35,031 nucleotides of DNA from Neoroseomonas soli (lineage in GTDB: Bacteria > Pseudomonadota > Alphaproteobacteria > Acetobacterales > Acetobacteraceae), in the NCBI RefSeq assembly GCF_018129065.1, contig NZ_JAAEDM010000052.1, positions 1-35,031 on the forward strand, given 5' to 3'. Below, in pieces: positions 16,633 through 25,485 of this stretch. Each line of letters starts with the position of its first letter. Position 1 is the stretch's first letter. Made by a program: the position numbers and the translations under genes. The notes under the pieces were generated by a model that did not search any database, had not been told where the DNA came from, and worked only from the letters and a program-made list of their open reading frames with translations.

Positions 16633-19419
16633 ATGACCGCTGCCCCGCGACTCCTGCTCCCCGACGTGCCGTCCCTGGTCGCAGGCTTCGGTCGGGCGGT
16701 CCTGCTGAGCCCGGACGGCGAGATCGAGACCCTTTCCGCCGGCGCGGCGGCAGCCCGCCTGCGCGGGACGGCGCCGCTGCTCGTGCATGCCCCCGCGACC
16801 GCGCGCCGCCTCGGCCTGCCGGGCTTCGACAACGCGCATGACCTGCTCGAGCTCTTCGCCTTCTGCCGACCGGCGGAGCCCTGCGCGCCCACGCCGCGCG
16901 GCCTCGCGCTCGCCCTCGACCTGCCGCAGCCGAGGGACGAGGAAGCCGCCGCCGCCCTGCTGACCGAGATCGCCACCCACCTGCTGCGCCACCTGGCCGA
17001 CACGCGGGAATTGGCCCGCAACCGTGACGCGGCCGGGTTGGCGGCACGCATGGGGGAAACGGGCTGGGCCTGGGCGCCCTCGGTGCTGGCCGCGCTGGGC
17101 GACCCGAAGGCGAAGCCCGACGCGCGCGCCTACAAGGTCTGGCGCCGCCTGCCGGAATGGGAGGACAACGCCCCGCCCCCGCCGGCGGCATCCTTTCCCG
17201 TGGAACCCTCCGAGGCGCGCCGCCGCCTTGCCGAGATCCTCGGCCCCGGCGCCGAACAGCGCCCGCAGCAGGCCGACTACGCTTCCGCCGCCGCTGCCGC
17301 CTTCGCCCCGCGCGCGCATCCCGGCGCCCCCGCGCTGGTCCTGGCCGAGGCCGGCACCGGCACGGGCAAGACCCTCGGCTATGTCGCGCCGGCCAGCCTC
17401 TGGGCCGAGAAGAACGGCGCGCCGGTCTGGATCTCAACCTACACCCGCAACCTCCAGCGGCAGATCGACCAGGAGACGGCGCGCCTCTTCCCAGACCCCG
17501 AGGAGCGCCGCCGCCGCGTCGTGCTGCGCAAGGGGCGGGAGAACTATCTCTGCCTGCTGAACCTCGACGACCTCACCGCAGCGGGACCGCCGCCCTACCT
17601 CGCGATCGCCCTTGGGCTGGTGGCGCGCTGGGCGCTGGCGACGCGCGACGGGGACCTGATGGGCGGCGACTTCCCCGGCTGGATCGGGGAACTGTTTGGC
17701 CCCGGCGCGGTGTTGCCGCTCGCGGACCGGCGCGGCGAATGCATCCATTCCGCCTGCCCGCACTACAAGGCCTGCTTCGTCGAGCACTCCATCCGCCGCG
17801 CCAAGGGCGCGCAAATCGTCATCGCCAACCACGCGCTGGTCATGGTCCAGGCGGCGCTCGGCGGCGGGGAGGACGGCGCGCCGCTGCGCCTGGTCTTCGA
17901 CGAGGGCCATCACCTCTTCGACGCGGCCGATTCCGCCTTCTCCGCCGACCTGACCGGGGCGGAGATGGCCGAACTGCGCCGCTGGCTGCTGGGTGCCGAG
18001 GGCGGCCGGTCCCGCGCCCGCGGCCTGCGCCGCCGGGCCGAGGAACTGATCGGCGACCGTCCCGACCTCAATGCCCCGCTCGATGCCGCGCTGACCGCCG
18101 CGCGCGCCCTGCCGGTGCCCGGCTGGCCCTCCCGCCTCGCCGGCGATCCGCGCGCCAACCCGGACGAGACGCCCAACGCCGCCGAGGCATTCCTGCGTGC
18201 CACCCGCGAACAGGTCCTTGCCCGCACGCAGGAGGCACGGGACGCCGGGCTCTATGATTCGGAATGCGACCTTTTCCCGGTCAGCGAGGCCCTGCCGGGC
18301 GCCGCGGAAGCCCTCGCCCGCGCGCTGGCGCGGCTGGAGGAACCGCTGAAGTCGCTGCGCGACCGCCTCGCCGCGCGGCTGGAGGAGGAAGCCGAGGAAC
18401 TGGAAGTCGGCGACCGCATCCGCCTCGAGGCCGCATGCCGCTCCCTCGAACGCCGCGCGCTGATGCCGATCCAGGCTTGGCAGGGGATGCTCGCCACCTT
18501 GCAGGGTGATCCGCCCGAACCCGGCGCCCGCCCGACCTTCGTCGATTGGCTGAGCCTCGAACGCCGCGGCGGCACCGACACCGATGCCGGGATGCACCGC
18601 CACCACCTCGACCCGACGGAACCCTTTGCCCGCGCCGTCGCCGCCCCGGCGCACGGCGTGCTCATCACCTCCGCCACGCTGCGCGACGAGGCCGAGGCGG
18701 AAGACGACGACCCCGAAGCCACCTGGCGCGAGGCCGAGGCCCGCACCGGCGCCATCCACCTGCCAAATCCGGCGATCCGCGCCGCCGTCCCCTCCCCCTT
18801 CGACTACGCCGCGCGCACGCGCTGCCTGGTCGTCACCGATGTCGGCCGAGATAATCCCGGCCAGATCGCCGCCGCCTTCCAGGCGCTGTTCCTGGCCGCG
18901 GGCGGTGGCGGGCTCGGCCTTTTCACCGCCATCCGCCGGCTGCGCGAAGTCCACACCCGCATCGCCGGCCCGCTCGAGGAAGCGGGCATTCCGCTCTACG
19001 CCCAGCATGTGGACGCGATGGATAACGCCACGCTGGTCGATGTCTTCCGCGCCGAGGAACATGCCTGCCTGCTCGGCACCGATGCGATGCGGGACGGGGT
19101 GGACGTGCCGGGCAATTCGCTGCGCCTGCTGGTCTTCGACCGCGTGCCCTGGCAGCGGCCGACCATCCTACACCGGGAGCGCCGGCTGCACCTCTCGGGC
19201 GGCAGGCCCAAGGACTATGACGACCGCGTCGCCCGCCACCGGCTGCGCCAGGCCTTCGGCCGGCTGATCCGCCGCGCGGACGACAAGGGCGTCTTCGTCA
19301 TGCTCGATGCGCGCTGCCCGTCGCGGCTGCTGGCGGGCCTGCCCTCCGGCGTCCTGATCCGGCGGCTCGGGCTGGCGCAGGCGGTGCGGGAGACGCGGGA
19401 CTTCCTGGCGGAACCCTGA
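16633..19419 (+). CDS. DinG/XPD-like Fe-S superfamily 2 DNA helicase
   Basis: A 928-residue ATP-dependent helicase. A Q-motif-like RPQQADYA (210-217) precedes Walker A GTGTGKT (241-247). Four cysteines (307, 370, 375, 381) lie between Walker A and the DEGHH box (423-427), as in the Fe-S domain of DinG/XPD. Motif III-VI elements include ITSATLRDE, the ATDAMRDGVDVPG-like segment (GTDAMRDGVDVPG) and RLRQAFGRLIRR. Such enzymes unwind 5'-3' and act in repair, R-loop or G-quadruplex removal. The 200 residues before the Q motif (VHAPATARRLGL, LLELFAFCRPAEPCAPTPRGLALAL) look like a degenerate DnaQ-type exonuclease domain lacking obvious catalytic acids; this is inference. The ATG at 16633 has no strong Shine-Dalgarno sequence. 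No LexA-type box was seen upstream. Confidence 0.9.
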   Translation: MTAAPRLLLPDVPSLVAGFGRAVLLSPDGEIETLSAGAAAARLRGTAPLLVHAPATARRLGLPGFDNAHDLLELFAFCRPAEPCAPTPRGLALALDLPQPRDEEAAAALLTEIATHLLRHLADTRELARNRDAAGLAARMGETGWAWAPSVLAALGDPKAKPDARAYKVWRRLPEWEDNAPPPPAASFPVEPSEARRRLAEILGPGAEQRPQQADYASAAAAAFAPRAHPGAPALVLAEAGTGTGKTLGYVAPASLWAEKNGAPVWISTYTRNLQRQIDQETARLFPDPEERRRRVVLRKGRENYLCLLNLDDLTAAGPPPYLAIALGLVARWALATRDGDLMGGDFPGWIGELFGPGAVLPLADRRGECIHSACPHYKACFVEHSIRRAKGAQIVIANHALVMVQAALGGGEDGAPLRLVFDEGHHLFDAADSAFSADLTGAEMAELRRWLLGAEGGRSRARGLRRRAEELIGDRPDLNAPLDAALTAARALPVPGWPSRLAGDPRANPDETPNAAEAFLRATREQVLARTQEARDAGLYDSECDLFPVSEALPGAAEALARALARLEEPLKSLRDRLAARLEEEAEELEVGDRIRLEAACRSLERRALMPIQAWQGMLATLQGDPPEPGARPTFVDWLSLERRGGTDTDAGMHRHHLDPTEPFARAVAAPAHGVLITSATLRDEAEAEDDDPEATWREAEARTGAIHLPNPAIRAAVPSPFDYAARTRCLVVTDVGRDNPGQIAAAFQALFLAAGGGGLGLFTAIRRLREVHTRIAGPLEEAGIPLYAQHVDAMDNATLVDVFRAEEHACLLGTDAMRDGVDVPGNSLRLLVFDRVPWQRPTILHRERRLHLSGGRPKDYDDRVARHRLRQAFGRLIRRADDKGVFVMLDARCPSRLLAGLPSGVLIRRLGLAQAVRETRDFLAEP

Positions 19420-19582
19420 CCCGGCGCCCCCACCTGCGGGCCAGGAAGGTCGGCCCGGTCGGTCGGCGGCCGCCCGCCGGTCCCCCGCACGGGGCCGGCC
19501 CCGCGGCGCAGGGATGGCCCCTTCCTTCCGCGCGCCGGCAGGAGCATCTTCTGCCCCGGAAACCGACGGGAGGAGAAGATCC

Positions 19583-20095
19583 ATGCCCATGACGCTCGAC
19601 GACTTCGTGCAGCGCGCCCGGACCGCCCTGAAGGGCCACCCCGGCACCGAGGGCCGGAAGATGGTCTGCGACCTCGTGCGCGAGGCCCTGCAGGACCCCG
19701 CCTTCGTCGCCGCCAACATCAATGACAAGACCCCGGAGCGGCAGGTTCTCTACGAGGACCCGGACCTCGGCTTCACCGTCCTCGCCCATGCGTACGGCGA
19801 CGCGAAGACCAGCGGCCCGCATGACCACGGCCCGTCCTGGGCGATCTACGGCCAGGCCGCCGGCGAGACGATCATGACCGACTGGGAATGCCTCGCCCGC
19901 CCGACCGAGAGCGCGCCGGGCAAGGCCAAGCGCATCCGCGACTACGCGATGAAGCCCGGCGACGCCTACCTGTATGAGCCCGGCATCCTGCATTCCCCGC
20001 GCCGCGACGGGCCGACGCGCCTGCTGCGGATCGAGGGGATGAACATGGACCGCGTGAAGCGCCTGCCCTACCAGCCGGTGGACGCCGCGGCCTGA
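19583..20095 (+). CDS. Cupin-fold metal-binding protein, unknown function
   Basis: A 170-residue protein with a single cupin-like barrel. GPHDHGPSWAIYGQ places His80 and His82 as the first metal pair, ETIMTDW follows, and EPGILHSPRR places His137 as the third ligand. The arrangement is similar to cysteine-dioxygenase-like and other small RmlC-type cupins, but no specific activity can be assigned. The N-terminal 60 residues are helical (LDDFVQRARTALKGHPG). GGGAGGAGAAG shortly before the ATG at 19583 is a strong ribosome binding site; an extension to an upstream ATG at 19514 is less likely. It stands alone, followed by a strong hairpin at 20104-20133. Confidence 0.75.
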   Translation: MPMTLDDFVQRARTALKGHPGTEGRKMVCDLVREALQDPAFVAANINDKTPERQVLYEDPDLGFTVLAHAYGDAKTSGPHDHGPSWAIYGQAAGETIMTDWECLARPTESAPGKAKRIRDYAMKPGDAYLYEPGILHSPRRDGPTRLLRIEGMNMDRVKRLPYQPVDAAA

Positions 20096-20103
20096 AGCCG
20101 ATG

Positions 20104-20133
20104 ACGGGGCGGCGCCACGCGGCGCCGCCCCGT
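20104..20133. terminator. 13-bp perfect stem after the cupin gene
   Basis: Arms 20104-20116 and 20121-20133 pair perfectly around an ACGC loop, 8 bases after the cupin stop. It lies between convergent genes. There is no clear T-run, so it may be an intrinsic or Rho-assisted terminator. Confidence 0.6.
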
Positions 20134-20166
20134 TCCCATGCGGGGTTGGTGGCGCGGCCGCGCGCG

Positions 20167-20207
20167 AAACTCTGATACCGGTCAGCAGAAAAGCCGACCG
20201 GCATCAG
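20167..20207 (-). terminator. Minus-strand hairpin overlapping the SLC13 stop
   Basis: In minus-strand RNA, the sequence from 20207 (CUGAUGCCGGUC) pairs fully with GACCGGUAUCAG (ending 20172) through 12 bp including one G-U wobble. On the plus strand the same position is an A-C mismatch, which points to minus-strand use. AGTTT follows. It begins at the SLC13-type stop codon (20206-20204). Confidence 0.55.
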
Positions 20208-22018
20208 AACCGCCAGACCAGCGGCACCACGAAGACCGCGACGACGAAGAACCAGGCCAGCAGCGGCAGGCCGAGTTTCCAGTAGTCACCGAACTCGTAG
20301 CCGCCCGGGCGCATGACCATCAGGTTGGTCGGCGTCGCGATCGGCGTCAGGAAGGCGCCCGCCGCCGCCACCGCGATCGACATCAGCACCGGCATGGGCG
20401 AGACCCCCATGCCCGACGCCGCCGCCACCCCGACCGGGATGATGATCAGCGCCGTCGCCGTGTTGCTGATCAACTGCCCGAGCACCGCCGTCAGGATGAA
20501 GAGCCCCGCCAGCAGCACGTGCGGGCTGCCCTCGCCCGCCAGCAGCACCAGCCCCTCGGCCATCAGCCGCGCCGCGCCCGTCTGCTCCATCGCGGCCGAG
20601 AGCGGCATCATCGCCGCCACCAGGATCACCGTCGTCCAGTCGATGGCGCGATAGGACTGGTCCACGGTCATCACGCCCGTCAGCACCAGGGCGAAGACGC
20701 CGAGCAGGCCGGCGACCGCGGCCGGCACCAGCCCGGTCGCGAGCAGGAAGACCATGGCGGCCAGCACCGCGATCGCCTGCTTCGCCCCCGTGCCGAGCGG
20801 CACCGCCTGCCGGCGCACCAGGTCCGGCGAGTTCACCACCAGCACCTGCGGGTCGTTCAGCCGGACGTCCAGCGCCTTCCAACTGCCCTGCAGCAGCATC
20901 GTGTCGCCGGCCTGGAGTTCAATCGCCTCGCCCTCCGTGTCCTCGCCGCCGCGCTGCACGGCGATGACGACCAGATCGCCGCTCTCGGTGATCATGCCCG
21001 GGAAGACCATCTGGCCGATCATCGCCGAGCGCGGCGGGATCATCACCTCGGCGAGGCCGGAACTGCGATTGAAGAGGGTATCCTGGAGGTCCGTCGCCGC
21101 ATCCTCGAGCCGGAAGGCGAGGTGCTGCTCGGCGGCGAAGGCGCCCGCAGCCTCGGCCTCGCCGCTGACGATCAGGAAGTCGCCCTCCGCAAGCGTCGGC
21201 CGCCGCAGCGGGCCACCGCTGGCTTCGTCCTGCACCGCGACGATGCGGAGCCCTTCCGGCACGCGCCCTTCCGCCGCCGAGGGCGGCTGGCCGATCAGCG
21301 CGGAGGTCGCGCGGATGCGCATGCGGTACATGCCCTGCGTCAGGCCGTATTGCTCGACCAGCGTGGTCGCATGGCGCGTGAGATCCGCCGGCATGGAAGG
21401 CCCGCCGCGATGCGGCAGCAGTCTTTCGCCGAACAGCACGATGATCACGATGGTGCCGACCAGCAGCGGCACGCCGACGATGGTGAACTCGAAGAAGCCG
21501 AAGGCGCGGTGCCCGGCATCGGCCGCCGCTTCGGCCACCAGCACGTTCACCGGCGTGCCGGTCAGCGCCAGCAGGGAACCGGCATGGGCGGAAAAGACCA
21601 GCGGCATCAGCAGCTGCGATGGCTTGCGCTTCAGCCGCACCGCCATGACGACGACGACAGGCAGCAGCGCCGCGACGGCGCCGTTCACGCTGATCAGCGC
21701 CGTCAGCACCGCGACGAGCAGCGAGATCAGCACCAGCAGCCGCGTCCGGCTTTCCTCCCCCGCGCCGGCGATCAGCATCTGCCCTGCCCAGGCCGTGACC
21801 CCCGTGCGGTCGAGCGCGGCGCTGATGACGAAAAGCGCGGCGATGAAGATCACCGCCGGATCGCCGTAGCCCAGCAGCGCCTGGTTGAGGGTCAGTATGC
21901 CGGTGGCGTAGAGGGAAAGCCCCACCCCCATCGCCACGAGGACGACGGGGATGCGGTTCCAGACGAACAGGACGATCGCCGCCCCGATGATCAGGCCCAT
22001 CAGGGCCAGGTCACTCAT
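20204..22018 (-). CDS. SLC13/DASS-family permease with two central RCK_C domains
   Basis: A 604-residue inner-membrane anion:cation symporter-like protein. Hydrophobic segments cover residues 5-205 and 410-604, and about 210-400 is soluble, made of two TrkA-C (RCK_C) repeats (about 215-300 and 310-395). SLC13 signatures are the paired helix breaks SVNGAVAALLP (110-120) and SNTATALIIIP (518-528), and the matching TGTPVNVLVA (153-162) and TPIATPTNLM (558-567). Relatives carry dicarboxylates, citrate or sulfate; the substrate here is unknown. RCK_C domains probably gate by ligand. The ATG at 22018 is 3 bases after the AbgT stop, in one unit with the M20 peptidase. Confidence 0.9.
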   Translation of the reverse strand: MSDLALMGLIIGAAIVLFVWNRIPVVLVAMGVGLSLYATGILTLNQALLGYGDPAVIFIAALFVISAALDRTGVTAWAGQMLIAGAGEESRTRLLVLISLLVAVLTALISVNGAVAALLPVVVVMAVRLKRKPSQLLMPLVFSAHAGSLLALTGTPVNVLVAEAAADAGHRAFGFFEFTIVGVPLLVGTIVIIVLFGERLLPHRGGPSMPADLTRHATTLVEQYGLTQGMYRMRIRATSALIGQPPSAAEGRVPEGLRIVAVQDEASGGPLRRPTLAEGDFLIVSGEAEAAGAFAAEQHLAFRLEDAATDLQDTLFNRSSGLAEVMIPPRSAMIGQMVFPGMITESGDLVVIAVQRGGEDTEGEAIELQAGDTMLLQGSWKALDVRLNDPQVLVVNSPDLVRRQAVPLGTGAKQAIAVLAAMVFLLATGLVPAAVAGLLGVFALVLTGVMTVDQSYRAIDWTTVILVAAMMPLSAAMEQTGAARLMAEGLVLLAGEGSPHVLLAGLFILTAVLGQLISNTATALIIIPVGVAAASGMGVSPMPVLMSIAVAAAGAFLTPIATPTNLMVMRPGGYEFGDYWKLGLPLLAWFFVVAVFVVPLVWRF

Positions 22019-22021
22019 CCT

Positions 22022-23557
22022 TCAGATGCCCCAGGGCAAGCCGAGCAGGTGCCAGCCCGCCAGGAACACCGTCCAGACGATCGAGATCCAGATGACGTAG
22101 GGCAGCATCAGTGCGATCACCGTGCCGATGCCCGCCTCCTTCTGGTACTTGATCGCGAAGGTCACGATCATCGCGAAATAGGCGTTGAGCGGGGTGATCG
22201 AGTTCATCGGGCTGTCGCCGACGCGATAGGCGGCGAGCACCGCCTCCGGCGAGACGCCGAGCTGCATCAGCAGCGGCACGAAGATGGGCGCGAAGATCGC
22301 CCATTTCGCGATCGCCCCGGTGATGATGAGGTCGAGGATGAAGGTCACGACCACGAAGCCCATCAGCAGCCACAGCGCATCGAGATTGGCGCGCTGCAAC
22401 ACCTCGGCGAGCGAGACGGCAGCCAGCGTCGCCATGTTCGAGTAGTTGAAGAAGGCGATGAACTGGCTGATGACGAGCAGCAGCAGGATCAGCCCGGAAA
22501 GCGCGCCGATCGCCTTCTGGATGGCGGCGATGACGTCGTTCGTCCCCTTCATGGTCTTCGCGCCGATGCCGTAGGCGGCGCCGCAGACCAGGAAGATCAG
22601 CGCGATCGAGACGATCAGGCTCGTCATGAAGGGCGAATTGCCGATGATCGCCCCGGTCTCCGGGTGGCGCAGCGGCGCGCCCGGCGGCAGCGTCAGCAGG
22701 CACAGGAAGGCAACCACGGCGAGCAGGCCATAGAGCGCGTAGCGCAGGCCGCGATACTCGTCCTCCGACAGGCGGTTCTCGCCCGGCACCTCGTAGTCGC
22801 CGGTATAGGCGCCGAGGCGCGGCTCGATCACCCGCTCGGTGATCACCGCGATCAGCACCGTCAGCATGGCCACGGAGGCGATCGAGAACCACACATTGGC
22901 GGCGAGGTCGATCGACAGGGTCGGGCTGACCAGGCGGATCGCGTCGTTGGTGATCTCCGTCAGGATGCCGTCGGTCGGCACGATCAGGATGTTCACCAGG
23001 AAGGCCGAGGCCACCGAGGCGAAGCCCACCGCAAGCCCGGCCAGCGGATGCCGCCCGACCGAGATGAAGGCCGCGGCCGCCAGCGGGATCAGCACCAGAT
23101 ACCCGGCATCCGCGGCGATGGAGGAGACGATGCCGACGAAGGTCAGGATGTAGGTCAGCGCCCAGGCGGGTGCGACGATCACCAGCTTGCGGATCAGCGC
23201 CTTGACGAGGCCGGCTTCCTCCGCGACGCCGACGCCGACCATGGCGACGATGATGACGCCGACGGCGTTGAAGTTCATGAAGTTCTGGACGACGCCGGTG
23301 AACATGAAGCGGATGCCCGCCGCCGTCAGCAGGCTGCGGGCATCGGTGCGCATCGCCTCGATGTCGCCCGTCGCGGGATTGTAGGCCTGATAGGCCACGT
23401 GCGCGCCGAACGCGGCCAGGATGGCCGAGAGCACGATCACGATGGCGATCAGGTAGACGAAGATCATCACCGGGTGGGGCACGCGGTTGCCCACGCGCTC
23501 CACCGTATCGAGGATCTTCTGCATCGCCGTCTTGGGCGCGGCGGGGGCTTCGCTCAT
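22022..23557 (-). CDS. AbgT-family transporter
   Basis: A 511-residue inner-membrane protein with about eleven hydrophobic segments. AbgT family features include an N-terminal VERVGNRVPHPVMIFVYL segment, a MNFNAVGVIIVAMVGVGVAEEAGLV stretch, HPLAGLAVGFASVASAFLVNIL with the PTDGILTEIT loop, and the C-terminal GDSPMNSITPLNAYF signature. E. coli AbgT imports p-aminobenzoyl-glutamate; other members (MtrF, YdaH) also export sulfonamides. Its ATG overlaps the stop of the M20 peptidase gene in a 4-base ATGA, as in abgA-abgB-abgT, where the peptidase cleaves the imported substrate. This supports an uptake role here. It is followed 3 bases later by an SLC13-type carrier. Confidence 0.92.
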   Translation of the reverse strand: MSEAPAAPKTAMQKILDTVERVGNRVPHPVMIFVYLIAIVIVLSAILAAFGAHVAYQAYNPATGDIEAMRTDARSLLTAAGIRFMFTGVVQNFMNFNAVGVIIVAMVGVGVAEEAGLVKALIRKLVIVAPAWALTYILTFVGIVSSIAADAGYLVLIPLAAAAFISVGRHPLAGLAVGFASVASAFLVNILIVPTDGILTEITNDAIRLVSPTLSIDLAANVWFSIASVAMLTVLIAVITERVIEPRLGAYTGDYEVPGENRLSEDEYRGLRYALYGLLAVVAFLCLLTLPPGAPLRHPETGAIIGNSPFMTSLIVSIALIFLVCGAAYGIGAKTMKGTNDVIAAIQKAIGALSGLILLLLVISQFIAFFNYSNMATLAAVSLAEVLQRANLDALWLLMGFVVVTFILDLIITGAIAKWAIFAPIFVPLLMQLGVSPEAVLAAYRVGDSPMNSITPLNAYFAMIVTFAIKYQKEAGIGTVIALMLPYVIWISIVWTVFLAGWHLLGLPWGI

Positions 23558-24939
23558 CGGGAAAGGGCCTCGAGGATGCGGGCCCAGGAACGGATGCCCT
23601 TGTGGAAGCTGACCAGGTTGTACTTCTCGTTCGGGCTGTGGATGCGGTCATCCTCCAGTCCGAAGCCCGCCAGCACGACATCCATGCCGAGCGACTGCTT
23701 GAGCTGGTGCGTCACCGGGATCGACCCGCCACCGCCGATGAACACCGCCGGCTTGCCCCATTCGGCGCTCAGCGCGTCGCGGGCCTTGGCGAAGGCGGGG
23801 TCCTCGATCGGGAAGCGGATGGCCTGGCCGGCGCCGTGTTCCTTGAACTCGACGCGGCAATCGGCCGGCAGGCGCGCGCGCACATGCTCGCGGAAGGCCT
23901 TGCGGATGGCGTGCGGGTCCTGGTCGAAGACCAGGCGGAAGGAGACCTTGGCCGAGGCCACCGCCGGGATCACGGTCTTGAACCCGTCCCCCTGGTAGCC
24001 GCCGCCCATGCCGTTGATCTCGCAGGTCGGACGGGACCAGACCATCTCGAGCGCGCTTCGCCCCTTCTCGCCTGCCGGCACGGACAGGCCGATCGCGCCG
24101 AGGAAGGCCTCCGCGCTGAAGCCGAGGCTCGCCCATTGCTCGCGCAGCGCCTCGGGCAGTTCGGGCACGCCGTCGTAGAACCCCGGCAGCGTCACGCGGC
24201 CATCGGCGTCGTGCAGGTCGGCGAGGATGCGCGCGAGGATGCGGTTCGGGTTCGCAGCGGCCGACCCGTAGAAGCCGGAATGCAGGTCGCGGTCGGCGGC
24301 GTGGATGATCACCTCCTCCCCGCACAGGCCGCGCAGCATGGTGACGATGGCCGGCGTCTGCGCGTCCCACATGTTGGTGTCGCAGATCAGGCCGATATCG
24401 GCGCGCAGTTCCTTCGCATTCGCGTCGAGGAAGCCGGGCAGGTTGACGCCGCCGGATTCCTCCTCCCCTTCCAGCAGGATCGAGACCGGGATGGGCAACT
24501 TGCCGGTCACCGCCTTCCAGGCGCGGCACGCTTCGACGAAGGCCATGAGCTGGCCCTTGTCGTCGGCGGCGCCGCGGCCGCGGATCACCTTGCTGCCGTC
24601 GGGCAGAGTCTCGATGCGGGGCTCGAAGGGGTCGCTGTCCCAGAGTTCCAGCGGATCGACCGGCTGCACGTCGTAATGGCCGTAGAACAGCGCCGAGGGC
24701 CCGCTCGCGCTGCGGTCATGGGCGACGACGATGGGGTGGCCCGGCGTCGGGCGCGAACTCGCCTCGAAGCCGATGCTGCGCAGGTCGGCCGCGTGCCATT
24801 CGGCATTGGCCTGGCATTCCTTCGCATAGGCCGGATCGGTCGAGATCGACTTGATGCGCAGCACGGCGAAAAGCCGCTCGAGCGCGGCGTCGAGGTCCTG
24901 GTCGATCCGCGCCAGGACCCTGTCGATATCCGACATCAT
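23554..24939 (-). CDS. M20-family metallo-dipeptidase
   Basis: A 461-residue cytoplasmic zinc peptidase, close in layout to cytosolic non-specific dipeptidases (CNDP-like). Metal and catalytic sites are visible: GHYDVQP (87-93; His88, Asp90), RGAADDKGQ (122-130), and EGEEESGG (157-164) with the catalytic/metal Glu pair. The lid domain follows (residues ~200-370), then the C-terminal GGGGSIPVTHQL and NEKYNL segments. It would hydrolyse a dipeptide or N-acyl amino acid. Two adjacent ATG codons (24939, 24936) are possible starts; GGGGGAGA lies 5 or 8 bases before them. It is first in a tight unit with an AbgT transporter (ATGA overlap) and an SLC13 carrier, suggesting that it processes what they import. 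Confidence 0.92.
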   Translation of the reverse strand: MMSDIDRVLARIDQDLDAALERLFAVLRIKSISTDPAYAKECQANAEWHAADLRSIGFEASSRPTPGHPIVVAHDRSASGPSALFYGHYDVQPVDPLELWDSDPFEPRIETLPDGSKVIRGRGAADDKGQLMAFVEACRAWKAVTGKLPIPVSILLEGEEESGGVNLPGFLDANAKELRADIGLICDTNMWDAQTPAIVTMLRGLCGEEVIIHAADRDLHSGFYGSAAANPNRILARILADLHDADGRVTLPGFYDGVPELPEALREQWASLGFSAEAFLGAIGLSVPAGEKGRSALEMVWSRPTCEINGMGGGYQGDGFKTVIPAVASAKVSFRLVFDQDPHAIRKAFREHVRARLPADCRVEFKEHGAGQAIRFPIEDPAFAKARDALSAEWGKPAVFIGGGGSIPVTHQLKQSLGMDVVLAGFGLEDDRIHSPNEKYNLVSFHKGIRSWARILEALSR

Positions 24940-25485
24940 TGCGTCTCCCCCAATCGCCGTGGCGGCGGCGAGTGCCGCGGCCCGGCTTGTCCGTGTCTTC
25001 GGCGCCGCGTCAGGCGGCGCCCTTCGTCAGAAACGCGCCGTGGTGGCGAACGGGATGCGGTCCGCTATCCACGCAACCGATCCCCGCTTTCACCCCGGGC
25101 GAGTTGCGCCTCGGACCGTCCGGCGCACTGGCGCATCTGCGCGAGCCGCCGCCACATCGCGGTCATGGCCTCGGCGTCGGCGGGTGGCGGGTGGCCCGGA
25201 GGGGCGCCGGTCAGCGCCGGGAACCGGGACGCAGCGGCAGCATGGGATGCAAAGCCTCGGCCCGCCGCGACGGGCTGTGCGAAAACCGTACGTCCCGTGC
25301 GCATGGCGCAATCCTGCGCGGCGCGCGACATGGTCATGCCGACGAGACGAGGTTCTTCCTCCACTTGCCCAGGGTATCGTTCCGCATTCGGTAAACGCAA
25401 CCATTGCGTCCCGGCCCGGCGTCCATTCCCTGTTCGCGACGTCCCAGCCAGGCCGCCGCGACCACCACCGAGCCGCGCCCGGCGA
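24940..25485. other. 546-bp region without a convincing gene
   Basis: This lies between the M20 gene start and the amidohydrolase stop. It must contain the promoter of the minus-strand M20-AbgT-SLC13 unit. A minus-strand reading frame of 90 codons (25337-25065, starting MTMSRAAQDC) has fairly normal residue variety but weaker third-position GC than the neighbours and no well-placed ribosome site. It is not annotated as a gene. No tRNA, repeat array or clear terminator was seen. Confidence 0.4.

Noticed and set aside
20138..23998. Plus-strand open frame of nearly 1290 codons opposite the SLC13 and AbgT genes
   Set aside because: Antisense shadow of membrane-protein codons, very rich in Asp/His/Arg/Gln, with no domain.
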